Of a stretch of DNA of 64,000 nucleotides, positions 1 through 8,379 are shown piece after piece (the first letter of the stretch is position 1; the number at the start of each line of letters is the position of its first letter). Origin of the DNA: Pseudoalteromonas xiamenensis (lineage in GTDB: Bacteria; Pseudomonadota; Gammaproteobacteria; Enterobacterales; Alteromonadaceae). Position numbers and translations under genes: made by a program. The notes below the pieces were generated by a model. That model made no database searches, was not told the origin of the DNA, and saw nothing but the letters and a program-made list of their open reading frames with translations. Where the stretch lies: assembly GCF_030994125.1 (NCBI RefSeq), contig NZ_CP099917.1:2622001-2686000 (forward strand), in the 5' to 3' direction.

Positions 1-156
1 GGCAATTTGTCTTGGTGAATGCCAAAGCGCAAAGTGCTTAGACCTCGGATTTTAGGTCATATCCACAGATAGGTGACGTTTTCTTGTAGAGTTTAATGAT
101 AATATAGTGAACGAAATGTGATTGGTCGCATCCGTTTGGTAAAAAAAGGAGAATCA

Positions 157-1050
157 ATGTCGTTTATTCGCGCAGTGTTGGGATTGGTGTTGTATTTTGT
201 GAATACCGTCGTGTGGTGTATTCCTATTTTCCTATGTGGCTTCTTAAAGCTCATTCCTATCAAACCATGGCAAACCATGGTGAGTGCGATAGCCAAGTCC
301 TGTGCTAGCTTCTGGGTTGCATGTAACAACCTGAATCAATCGCTTCTGATCCCGACTAAGTTTAACGTAAGTAAGGTGCCAGAACTCAAATACAAAGATT
401 GGTATCTCGTTATTGCCAATCACCAAAGCTGGGTTGATATTCTGGTGTTGCAGCGAGTTTTGCATCGTCGTATCCCGTTTCTTAATTTCTTTTTGAAAAA
501 AGAGCTTATTTATGTACCTTTGTTGGGACTTGCTTGGTGGGCATTGGATTTTCCATTTATGGCACGAAGTTCCAAAAGCCAAATAAAGAAAAACCCAAAA
601 CTAAAAGGCAAAGATTTAGAGACCACGAAAAAGGCCTGTGAGAAATTTAAAACAATGCCCGTTAGCATCGTTAATTTTGTTGAAGGGACTCGGTACACGG
701 AACAAAAGCATGCAAGACAGAACAGCCCATTTCAACATTTATTGAAACCCAAAGCAGGCGGAGTGGCTTTTGTTATGGAGGCGATGGGAGAACAAATTAA
801 GAAGGTGGTAAATGTCACTTTACACTACCCAAAAGGTCGTCCTACGTTTATGGATTTCGTGTCAGGGCACGTACCTCAAATCGATGTTCAGGTAGAGGTC
901 ATGCCTGCTGGGGATAATTGGTGCGGCGATTATTCAAGCGATAATGAATTTAGGGTAAAGTTTCAGGCGGAACTCAACCGAGTTTGGCTACAAAAAGACC
1001 AGCAATTGGTTGAGCTTCACAACCGTTCTGAACATGTTGAGAGGGTGTAG
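157..1050 (+). CDS. 1-acyl-sn-glycerol-3-phosphate acyltransferase family protein (YihG type), copy 1
   Basis: Predicted inner-membrane PlsC-family acyltransferase of 297 aa that would move an acyl chain onto lysophosphatidic acid or a related lysolipid. The N-terminus is hydrophobic. The HX4D catalytic motif is visible as NHQSWVD, and the second conserved block reads NFVEGTR, the variant of FPEGTR seen in the YihG subgroup. The reading frame is open from a GTG at 118, but the ATG at 157 is preceded by AAGGAG at correct spacing, so I place the start there. It is followed after one base by a paralogue and then by a mechanosensitive channel, all in one direction. The acyl specificity cannot be read from the sequence. 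Confidence 0.85.
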   Translation: MSFIRAVLGLVLYFVNTVVWCIPIFLCGFLKLIPIKPWQTMVSAIAKSCASFWVACNNLNQSLLIPTKFNVSKVPELKYKDWYLVIANHQSWVDILVLQRVLHRRIPFLNFFLKKELIYVPLLGLAWWALDFPFMARSSKSQIKKNPKLKGKDLETTKKACEKFKTMPVSIVNFVEGTRYTEQKHARQNSPFQHLLKPKAGGVAFVMEAMGEQIKKVVNVTLHYPKGRPTFMDFVSGHVPQIDVQVEVMPAGDNWCGDYSSDNEFRVKFQAELNRVWLQKDQQLVELHNRSEHVERV

Positions 1051-1051
1051 A

Positions 1052-1972
1052 ATGTTAAAGCGAGTCTTACCTAATTGGTTTGTTGGTCTGATTGCTACGA
1101 CCTTTTTATTGGGCAACACGCTATTGTGGGGCCTGCTGATTTTATGTTTGGGCGTTATTAAACTTATCTTCCCAATGCAGCTGATCACGCTCTTACTGAA
1201 CTGGAGTTACCGTAATTGGTGTCGTGGTAACGCCATTTCATTGCAGATTGGGTGTGAGCACGTTCAGCTACATGTGTCGGGAGAGATCTCGGATAAAGGT
1301 TGGTACTTACTTGTTTCAAACCATTTAAGTTGGTTAGACATTGTTGTTTTGAGTGCTCTTGACCGACTACCTGCTCCAAAGTTTTTCTTAAAAGATGAAT
1401 TGAAATATGTGCCGATTATTGGCTCTGGGGCTTGGGCTCTAGGTATGCCTTTTATGAAGCGAGCGACCAAAGCGCAAATTGCCAAAAATCCTAAGCTGAA
1501 AGGGATGGACGTGGCGCGCACGAAAGCGAGTTGTCGCGCATTTCGTGATTACCCAACGACCATTATTAATTTTGTCGAAGGCACACGTTTTACAAAGCAA
1601 AAGCAAGCAAAACAATTAAGCCCATTTCGTCATTTGTTGAAGCCGAAGGCTGGCGGTACTGCGTTCGCCCTCGAAGTGCTGTCTGAGCAATTGGATGCGA
1701 TTCTAAATACTACCTTAGTTTATGACACTCCCGATATTCACATCTGCCGAAGCTTTATGCAGGGTCGTTTAAAAGGGGTCTATGTGGATATAGAAGTGAA
1801 TGCGATGAGTTCTGTGCCACTGGGAAATTATCAAGACGACAAGGCGTATCGTGTGGAATTCCAACAATACGTGAATCGCCTTTGGCAGGGGAAAGACGAT
1901 CGGATTGGCAGTTATGAACCAACGTTGCAATTCAAATCGATTACACTCCATGAGGAAATCAATTCTTTATGA
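1052..1972 (+). CDS. 1-acyl-sn-glycerol-3-phosphate acyltransferase family protein, copy 2
   Basis: Second PlsC-family acyltransferase (306 aa), clearly a paralogue of the gene just upstream. It shares the order hydrophobic N-terminus, HX4D motif (NHLSWLD), NFVEGTR block and the following LLKPKAGG segment. The start ATG lies one base after the stop of the first gene, with a purine-rich stretch inside the upstream gene as ribosome site. An in-frame ATG at 1034 is an alternative. Its stop overlaps the start of the next gene (ATGA), so translation of all three genes is probably coupled. A tandem duplication with later divergence is the simplest explanation (inference). Confidence 0.85.
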   Translation: MLKRVLPNWFVGLIATTFLLGNTLLWGLLILCLGVIKLIFPMQLITLLLNWSYRNWCRGNAISLQIGCEHVQLHVSGEISDKGWYLLVSNHLSWLDIVVLSALDRLPAPKFFLKDELKYVPIIGSGAWALGMPFMKRATKAQIAKNPKLKGMDVARTKASCRAFRDYPTTIINFVEGTRFTKQKQAKQLSPFRHLLKPKAGGTAFALEVLSEQLDAILNTTLVYDTPDIHICRSFMQGRLKGVYVDIEVNAMSSVPLGNYQDDKAYRVEFQQYVNRLWQGKDDRIGSYEPTLQFKSITLHEEINSL

Positions 1973-3150
1973 TGTCTACTTCATTGCAAGCCGCGCTTCA
2001 ACCTTGGTTTGATCGTTTCCCTCAGGGCGAATTGATCAGCGCCTTAATTTCAAATGGTGTTGGTGTTGTACTGTTGATGGTGCTTTACGGGTTTACTCGA
2101 CGCTTGATGCTGCCAAGTATTCAATCTTTGATGACGCGATTGTCTCCATCTCGGATAGGGCATTTAAGTGGTCAGCTTAATAAAGCAAATCGTCGCCTTG
2201 CGATGCTAATTACCATCGTTGCATTTTTGGCCAGTTTCGAGCAGATCCTTGTGTTACCAGATTGGGGTATGGAACTTTGCCGTACCGGCGGTCAGGTTTT
2301 TTTGGTCATCATGTCTGGTTTTTTAATGAGCAGTATCATTGGGTTAGCTCATGGGATATACAACCAGTTTAGTTTCGCAAAAGAAGTGCCAATCCAAGGT
2401 ATTGTGCAAGTTGCAAAACTCGTTACGTTTATCGTTTGTTTGATATTGGTCGTCAGTATTATCTTAGACAAATCACCGACGTATATTTTGTCCGGGTTTG
2501 GTGCTATTGCAGCCGTTACCCTACTTGTGTTCAAAGACACCATTTTAGGGTTTGTGGCGAGCATTCAAATTGCGGCCAATCGATTAGTCACAATGGGTGA
2601 TTGGATCCAAATGGATACATACGGTGCCAACGGTGAAGTGATTGATTTGGGATTAAACACCGTGCGAGTGCGCAACTGGGACAATACGGTGACGACAATT
2701 CCTACGTACGCTTTAATTGCTGGGTCATTCAAAAACTGGCGAGCAATGCAAGAATCGGCTGGGCGGCGAATTACGCGAGCTCTCTACTTAGATCTTCACT
2801 CTGTGACTCAGTTAACACCGGAGCAAACGACAAACTTAAAACAAGAGCCGCTGCTCAAAGAAATGGATGTGTCATTGTGGCAAGAAGGCACCAACGTCGC
2901 CATATTCCGCCGCTATGCTGAAGCCTATATCAATCAGCATCCAGACGTAAGCAACGATTGCCTAGCGATGGTGCGTGAGCTGCAAACGTTAAATCATGGT
3001 TTGCCTATCGAGATTTACTGTTTTAGCCGTAACACATCTTGGGTTTTTTACGAGCATCTGCAAGCCGACCTGTATGATTACTTGCTGGCACAACTCCCTC
3101 GATTTGGTTTACGTCCTTACCAAAGCATCACAGGCATTATGCAGCCTTAA
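1969..3150 (+). CDS. MscS-family mechanosensitive channel, YbdG/MscM type
   Basis: Inner-membrane channel of 393 aa, close to the length of E. coli YbdG. About four to five hydrophobic segments occupy residues 20-200. They are followed by the beta-domain signature of this subgroup, with DWIQM, the GEVIDLGLNTVRVRNWD stretch, TTIPTYALI and FKNWR. The GRRITRAL block after it is also typical of YbdG. Family members gate on membrane tension and protect against osmotic downshock. The start overlaps the stop of the upstream acyltransferase by four bases. A second ATG follows directly, so the start is uncertain by one codon. The gene ends before a bidirectional terminator facing chrA. Confidence 0.88.
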   Translation: MMSTSLQAALQPWFDRFPQGELISALISNGVGVVLLMVLYGFTRRLMLPSIQSLMTRLSPSRIGHLSGQLNKANRRLAMLITIVAFLASFEQILVLPDWGMELCRTGGQVFLVIMSGFLMSSIIGLAHGIYNQFSFAKEVPIQGIVQVAKLVTFIVCLILVVSIILDKSPTYILSGFGAIAAVTLLVFKDTILGFVASIQIAANRLVTMGDWIQMDTYGANGEVIDLGLNTVRVRNWDNTVTTIPTYALIAGSFKNWRAMQESAGRRITRALYLDLHSVTQLTPEQTTNLKQEPLLKEMDVSLWQEGTNVAIFRRYAEAYINQHPDVSNDCLAMVRELQTLNHGLPIEIYCFSRNTSWVFYEHLQADLYDYLLAQLPRFGLRPYQSITGIMQP

Positions 3151-3177
3151 ACTCTAAGGTGTTGAATTGCGTATGAG

Positions 3178-3206
3178 ATAAAAGTGTGGCCTAGGCCACA
3201 TTTTTA
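3178..3206. terminator. Bidirectional intrinsic terminator
   Basis: A perfect 7-bp inverted repeat (TGTGGCC, spacer TA, GGCCACA) sits between the convergent channel gene and chrA. It has an A-rich flank on the left and a T-run on the right, so it can terminate transcription on both strands. Confidence 0.75.
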
Positions 3207-4331
3207 TTGTGCAGCTATCAGACCGATGCCTGCAAACGCGATTAACAAAACCCAGATAGGCGGCTTAAACTTTGATAGTGTGAAATACCCTAACACGATG
3301 ACCGGCCACTGCCATACCTCATGGACCGCGCTTGGAATGATAGGGTTTAACCATGCCGCGAATAGAATACCGACAACGGCAGCGTTTAATGCTGCAATGA
3401 TGTGTGCAAAACGCGGTAAGTTTTGTAATGTTTGCCAATGATTCAAAAATGCCCCGATTAAGAGTAAGCCTGGTAAGAATATCGCCAAGGTGGCGGTTAG
3501 CGCATTGAGAATATCCGGAGAGCCATCCCAGAATGCACCTAGATAGCTTGCGATAGTAAACATAGGGCCCGGCACTGCTTGTGCGGCTGCATAAGCGGTT
3601 AGGAATGTTTCATCACTAATGTTTGGTAGGCTCGCCTGTAACAGCGGCAGCACGACATGCCCACCGCCAAACACTAAGCTTCCAGCTTGATAGAATGGCG
3701 CGAAAAGTGTGTCGTTGAAAAGACTCAGACACATCGCAAACCCAATGATGACCATAGAAAAGGGTAGCCATGCAAAGCGGTTTAACGATTTATTTGGAGC
3801 GTCTGGGATGCTGCTAAGAGGAGCGACGCACCCAATCAAAAAGGCAAATCCGAGTACGAGCAGTTGCGTGTTGAGTGTAGGGAGATAATATAGGAAAACA
3901 GCGACCAACGTGGCGATTACTTTTAGCGGTGTTGTTTTACAAAAGTTTCTCGCCATACTGATCACCGCATCGGCAACGATGACCACCGCAAAGAGCTTTA
4001 GACCAGTAATCACACCATCCATACTTGATTGTAGCGTTGATGCGCCGAACGCCAGCATTACCATAATTAAAAAGGATGGTAGAGTGAAACCGACAAATGC
4101 AGCAAGCCCACCAAGCCAGCCTGCTTTCTCAAGCCCAATCGCAAACCCAACTTGACTGGAACCTGGGCCTGGAAGCACCTGCGACAAGGTAATCATATTT
4201 GCGAAACGTTCAGGTTTAATCCAGCCTAAGTGTTCGACAAAATGACGTCGAAAGTAACCAATGTGCGCAACAGGCCCACCGAAACTTGTACAACCTAATA
4301 AAAAAAACTGATAAAAAATATGCACTAACAT
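3204..4331 (-). CDS. chrA: Chromate-type anion transporter (CHR family, two-domain)
   Basis: Integral membrane protein of 375 aa with two homologous halves, as in long-chain CHR transporters. The N-terminal half carries the FGGPVAHIGYFR block and the family motif LPGPGSSQ. The second half repeats the pattern with VFGGGHVVLPLL and a second VPGPMF motif. Characterised members export chromate by proton antiport. Many chromosomal homologues have no proven substrate, so chromate export here is a family-level inference. The gene stands alone, convergent with the channel gene and divergent from the binding-protein gene at 4502. Confidence 0.85.
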   Translation of the reverse strand: MLVHIFYQFFLLGCTSFGGPVAHIGYFRRHFVEHLGWIKPERFANMITLSQVLPGPGSSQVGFAIGLEKAGWLGGLAAFVGFTLPSFLIMVMLAFGASTLQSSMDGVITGLKLFAVVIVADAVISMARNFCKTTPLKVIATLVAVFLYYLPTLNTQLLVLGFAFLIGCVAPLSSIPDAPNKSLNRFAWLPFSMVIIGFAMCLSLFNDTLFAPFYQAGSLVFGGGHVVLPLLQASLPNISDETFLTAYAAAQAVPGPMFTIASYLGAFWDGSPDILNALTATLAIFLPGLLLIGAFLNHWQTLQNLPRFAHIIAALNAAVVGILFAAWLNPIIPSAVHEVWQWPVIVLGYFTLSKFKPPIWVLLIAFAGIGLIAAQ

Positions 4332-4501
4332 TTTTGACTCAAACTTTTGGTTGACCGTTAAGTTTATGGCAATAGAATGTCCAAATTATGACTGGTAATC
4401 GCAAATAAAGTAAGAGCAGACTTTGGGCCAGATTATTCGTGTTTTATTTAGTCATACAACTACACTTATGCTAACCACCTTAAAGTGAGTACTGTGGTTC
4501 T

Positions 4502-5275
4502 ATGCCAAGAATTGTGTTGCTAAGTTTATTGCTCTTCATTGCGCCAAGTTTTGCCAAATCGACGATTTTGGTTGGGGTTGATCATGCTCCTCCATACAGT
4601 CGTATTGACGATGATGGTAATATTCAGGGCCTCATTCTTGATATTCTTTATGCGTTACCTCAATCAGCTGAATACGATATTCAACCCATCGCATGTCCTT
4701 TTTCTCGTTGTGTAAGAATGTTGTCGCAAGGCGAGATAGACATCATGGGGGGACTCATTAACACCAAAGAACGTCAAAAAATAATGTCGTTTGTCGAACC
4801 GCCTTACATGGTTTTACAATCTTCTTTTGTTTTCTATAAGCGAGCCGATTCAGAGCTGGTTGTCGAAAATTACGATGATCTCTATAACAAGCGTATTGCA
4901 GTAATGCGTGGTGGCGTTTTCTTCCCGCGTTTTGATGAAGATAGAGAGTTAAATAAAGTCTCGGTCAATACAGAGAAAGTCGCCATAGACCTTCTATTAA
5001 AGAATCGAGTGGACTTGGTCATCGCGGTTGAGGAAACGGCCGACCACTCGATGAGTATTTTAAACCAACCGAGTCATCAACTGAAAAAAGTGGACTTTCG
5101 TTACACGCAGAAAATTTATGGCAACATGGCGATGAGTCTTAAGTTTGCTCATTCTTACGCTGGGTTGCGCGTTCGTGATGGCATGATGTCACTCGCGCTT
5201 TCAAATCAGCTATCGCAGCTTGTTGCGCCTTATCAGTTGCCCCCAATCCCACTCGAGATCATTCCCAAAATTTAG
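4502..5275 (+). CDS. Periplasmic solute-binding protein, family 3 (orphan)
   Basis: Exported protein of 257 aa with a signal peptide ending near PSFA-KS. The next segment (ILVGVDHAPPYSR, then GLILDILYAL) is the usual first lobe of family 3 amino-acid binding proteins, and the MGGLINTKER segment is the hinge-proximal conserved region. No permease or ATPase gene lies beside it, so it may serve a distant transporter or act as a sensor ligand protein. Ligand unknown. A related orphan binding protein lies at 6060-6836 on the other strand. Confidence 0.75.
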   Translation: MPRIVLLSLLLFIAPSFAKSTILVGVDHAPPYSRIDDDGNIQGLILDILYALPQSAEYDIQPIACPFSRCVRMLSQGEIDIMGGLINTKERQKIMSFVEPPYMVLQSSFVFYKRADSELVVENYDDLYNKRIAVMRGGVFFPRFDEDRELNKVSVNTEKVAIDLLLKNRVDLVIAVEETADHSMSILNQPSHQLKKVDFRYTQKIYGNMAMSLKFAHSYAGLRVRDGMMSLALSNQLSQLVAPYQLPPIPLEIIPKI

Positions 5276-5376
5276 CTAATTTAGGGCAATCCGTTTATTT
5301 CCTATGAGGGCTTTCATGCTTTATTCAGTTTTGTTTGCCAAAATAGAACAATAAAAGCATTCATAAAGGATTGGTT

Positions 5377-6003
5377 ATGAAAATGAAACCACTCATTATT
5401 TCCCTTGCCACGGTAATTGCACTGTCAGGTTGTCAAATGACCAATACGGGTCAAGGTGCAGCGATTGGCGCGGCGACTGGTGCCGTACTCGGTAAAGCGA
5501 CTGGCAATCATAAAGATAAACGCATATTCATTGGTGCCGCCATTGGTGCGATAGCGGGTGCGGCTATTGGTGACTATATGGACAAACAGGAAGCCGAATT
5601 TCGTCGTGAACTTGAAGGCACGGGAGTCGATGTCGTTCGTGAAGGAAATAACATGACGTTGGTCATGCCATCCAACATTACCTTTGCGTCAAACCAAGCT
5701 TCAATATCGCCTGAATTTTACAACACACTAAACGGTGTTGCGAAGGTGATGAATAAATACGACAAAACGTGGCTCACGATTATTGGACACACAGATTCAA
5801 CTGGCGCGAGTGATTACAATCAACGTCTTTCAGAGCAACGAGCGATGAGTGTACGTAATTATCTCGTCGCTAACCAAGTTGCGGCAGTACGGTTACAAAC
5901 TCAAGGCATGGGCGAGTTGCAACCTGTTGCGAGCAATCAAACGGAGCAGGGTAAAGCGATGAACCGTCGCGTGGAAATCCAAATCATCCCAAATCAAAAG
6001 TAA
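5377..6003 (+). CDS. OmpA-family lipoprotein with glycine zipper (YiaD-like)
   Basis: Lipoprotein of 208 aa. The lipobox reads ALSGC with the cysteine at residue 19. It is followed by a glycine-zipper region of repeated GAAIGA-type motifs (about residues 28-65) that probably inserts in or lies along the membrane. A C-terminal OmpA domain (about 100-205) contains the peptidoglycan-binding signature around GHTDSTGASDYNQRLSEQRA and ends in NRRVEI. It likely links the outer membrane to the cell wall. The start ATG is six bases after AAAGGA. A TTG six bases earlier is in frame but fits less well. Confidence 0.85.
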   Translation: MKMKPLIISLATVIALSGCQMTNTGQGAAIGAATGAVLGKATGNHKDKRIFIGAAIGAIAGAAIGDYMDKQEAEFRRELEGTGVDVVREGNNMTLVMPSNITFASNQASISPEFYNTLNGVAKVMNKYDKTWLTIIGHTDSTGASDYNQRLSEQRAMSVRNYLVANQVAAVRLQTQGMGELQPVASNQTEQGKAMNRRVEIQIIPNQK

Positions 6004-6059
6004 TTCCGAACAGCTAGGCGGCGCCACAGTTGCCGCCAAACGCTTTAAATGCGCTAACC

Positions 6060-6836
6060 TTACAGCACGCTCGCTTCTTGTTTTTGTGGCGGTGATGATG
6101 GCAAGGGAGGGCAGCGTTTTTGATACTCTTCCAAATAAGCCTTATTTTCAAACAGCCGCTCCATTGCGCTATCGAATTTTTCAGCAATGTCTTTATTTTG
6201 ATGGTTAAACAGCATGTATCCAGACATTGTGAAAGCGGGAGTTGTGTGAGCGACGACTTGATTGCGTTCTTCATCCGATAGTGTTTGTAGGTAGGCGTCT
6301 GCTGTCTGGGTATTCAAAATGGCAACGTCGCCGCGTTTGGCAAGCACGAGTGGTAGGTTTTGTGTTGTATAAGTTGTTTCAATCACGCTAATTTTCTTTT
6401 GCGCTATGATATCTAAAAGATTTCTTGGATACGTTAACCCCTTCGTTAACACCAAGATTTTTCCTTCCAAATCATTGAAGTTTTTTGCCGTCATCGGGTT
6501 GTCTTGAAGGTGGTAAAACAAATTGACTTCATACGTAATGGGGTACTTAGAATAGAGGTACGTGTTCGCTCTCTCTTCACTGAAATACCAGTAGGCAGTT
6601 CCAGCATAACGTGGCTTTTGACCTTCGATATAGGCGCGTTGCCATGGCATGAATTCAAAACGTACTTCAATGTTTTCCAGTCTCAACGCATCACGAAGTA
6701 GTTTGGCAACACAGCCTTTATCTGGGTCGTTTTCATCCATAAATGGAGGCCAATGACCCGTTGCGATGTTCACATGTTGGGCAAAGCTTGCGATACTAAA
6801 TAAAGAACACAGCAAAGCAAAAAATGAACGGACCAT
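6060..6836 (-). CDS. Periplasmic solute-binding protein, family 3-like (orphan)
   Basis: Exported protein of 258 aa with a signal peptide ending near ASFA-QH. The first conserved block is NIATGHWPPFMDE, followed by a cysteine-containing GCVAKLLRDAL helix and the FMPWQRAY segment. These are typical of the orphan family 3 binding proteins that are common in marine gammaproteobacteria. The C-terminus is low complexity (PPLPSSPPQKQE). There is no transporter partner nearby. It is divergent from selO. Ligand unknown. Confidence 0.72.
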   Translation of the reverse strand: MVRSFFALLCSLFSIASFAQHVNIATGHWPPFMDENDPDKGCVAKLLRDALRLENIEVRFEFMPWQRAYIEGQKPRYAGTAYWYFSEERANTYLYSKYPITYEVNLFYHLQDNPMTAKNFNDLEGKILVLTKGLTYPRNLLDIIAQKKISVIETTYTTQNLPLVLAKRGDVAILNTQTADAYLQTLSDEERNQVVAHTTPAFTMSGYMLFNHQNKDIAEKFDSAMERLFENKAYLEEYQKRCPPLPSSPPQKQEASVL

Positions 6837-6931
6837 GTTATCGCATCGATTTAGAAAGCATGCTTTTGAATATAGTGCAATATCGTCCCTTTTTGTGAAA
6901 ATTTAATCGGTCGACTAAAATTCGCCCAACG

Positions 6932-8368
6932 ATGAGGCTTAGCGTGGATTTTCAACCCTTCAGATATACCGTTTTAGGCGATGAGTTCGCCGTGCCAACG
7001 CCGCGTTACACATTCACACAAAGTACTATTTTGCTTTGGAATGAACGCGTGGCAAACCACTATCAATGGCCGTTAGATTTGCCGTCTTCACTGGCGTTAT
7101 TCTCAGGGCAAAACCAGTCATCGAGTGGGCCTTCTGTCTCTCTCGCCTATTGTGGGCATCAATTTGGCCACTTTAACCCGTCTCTTGGAGATGGTCGCGC
7201 CCAGTTAGTTGCTCAATTAGAGAGTGTTGATGGTGGTGTGGATGTGCAAACAAAGGGAAGTGGACCAAGCCGATTTTCTCGTGGAGGTGATGGATTAAGT
7301 GCAATGGGTCCCGTCATTCGAGAATTCATCATGAGTGATGCTATGTGGCATTTAGGTGTACCAACCACACATTGCTTGGGCGTTTTAGACACTCATCATG
7401 AGGTGTATCGCCAACAGCGAGAAGCCGGAGGTCTAAGTGTACGCATTGCGGACAGCCACATTCGAATAGGGAGTTTTCAATATGTTGCAATGCAGCACGA
7501 TATTGAAAAACTAAACGCCTTGATGGAGTTAGCAATTTCGAGGCATTACACCGGCATCAAATCAATCGGTGAAGCCCGCGTGATTGAATTTTTGGAAGCT
7601 GTCTGTCAACAGCAAGCTAGATTAATCCTACACTGGTTGCGTATCGGTTTCGTGCATGGAGTGATGAACACGGATAATGCACTCGTGAGTGGTCAAACCA
7701 TTGATTATGGCCCATGTGCCATGATGGAAAATTACAGCCTAGATACCGTGTTTAGCTCAATAGATAAACAAGGGCGTTACGCCTTTGGTCAGCAAGCAAC
7801 CATAGCCAATTGGAATTGTGCTCGGCTCGCTGAATCGTTAATACCGCTTTTTGCTGATGAGCAAGTTGCGGTGAGCAAGCTATCTGAGGCGCTTTCTGCA
7901 TTTGCTGTTGTTTTTAATGAGGGCTACGATCAATTGTGGTTCGATAAACTGGGTTTGAATAAAACGAAGGTTGAACATCAAACGTTGGTGGAAGAATTTA
8001 AAGCGCTACTAACAAAAACGAAAGCCGATTACACCAACACCTTTGCTGCGTTAACGATGAGCCTGACAAAGGGGACGTTTACGCCTTATGAATTGCCCGA
8101 ACTTTTGGCTGACTGGCAGGCGAAATGGGCACGTTGTGTCGATAAAGCGTATGCGTTGCCTTTGATGCTACAAATGAATCCTGCGTTGATCCCTCGAAAT
8201 CACTTGGTGGAGCATGCAATTTCAACAACCAAACAAGGTGATAAAACATTTATCACGGATTGGATGGTCGCGCTCTCCACTCCTTATGACTACGACAATG
8301 TTCCCGAACAATATGTTCAACCCGCGGCAGATGGTGGTGTTGGCTACCGTACTTTTTGTGGCACTTAA
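6932..8368 (+). CDS. selO: Protein adenylyltransferase SelO (YdiU)
   Basis: SelO pseudokinase-fold enzyme of 478 aa, the same length as E. coli YdiU. Characterised members transfer AMP from ATP to Ser/Thr/Tyr residues of target proteins and act in redox stress. Visible landmarks are YCGHQFGHFNPSLGDGRA, the Lys/Gly region QTKGSGPSRFSRGGDG, and VHGVMNTDN with the DYGPCAMME metal-binding segment. The protein ends in FCGT, placing a cysteine third from the C-terminus, the position of selenocysteine in human SELENOO. The start codon has a weak ribosome site, and a GTG four codons later is possible. It is close upstream of the ABC exporter gene, with an 11-base gap. Confidence 0.93.
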   Translation: MRLSVDFQPFRYTVLGDEFAVPTPRYTFTQSTILLWNERVANHYQWPLDLPSSLALFSGQNQSSSGPSVSLAYCGHQFGHFNPSLGDGRAQLVAQLESVDGGVDVQTKGSGPSRFSRGGDGLSAMGPVIREFIMSDAMWHLGVPTTHCLGVLDTHHEVYRQQREAGGLSVRIADSHIRIGSFQYVAMQHDIEKLNALMELAISRHYTGIKSIGEARVIEFLEAVCQQQARLILHWLRIGFVHGVMNTDNALVSGQTIDYGPCAMMENYSLDTVFSSIDKQGRYAFGQQATIANWNCARLAESLIPLFADEQVAVSKLSEALSAFAVVFNEGYDQLWFDKLGLNKTKVEHQTLVEEFKALLTKTKADYTNTFAALTMSLTKGTFTPYELPELLADWQAKWARCVDKAYALPLMLQMNPALIPRNHLVEHAISTTKQGDKTFITDWMVALSTPYDYDNVPEQYVQPAADGGVGYRTFCGT

Positions 8369-8379
8369 GCGAGCATGAT

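Noticed and set aside
6017..6037. GGCGGC/GCCGCC hairpin between the OmpA lipoprotein and the minus-strand binding protein
   Set aside because: No T-run on either strand; position is suitable but the evidence is too weak to call a terminator.
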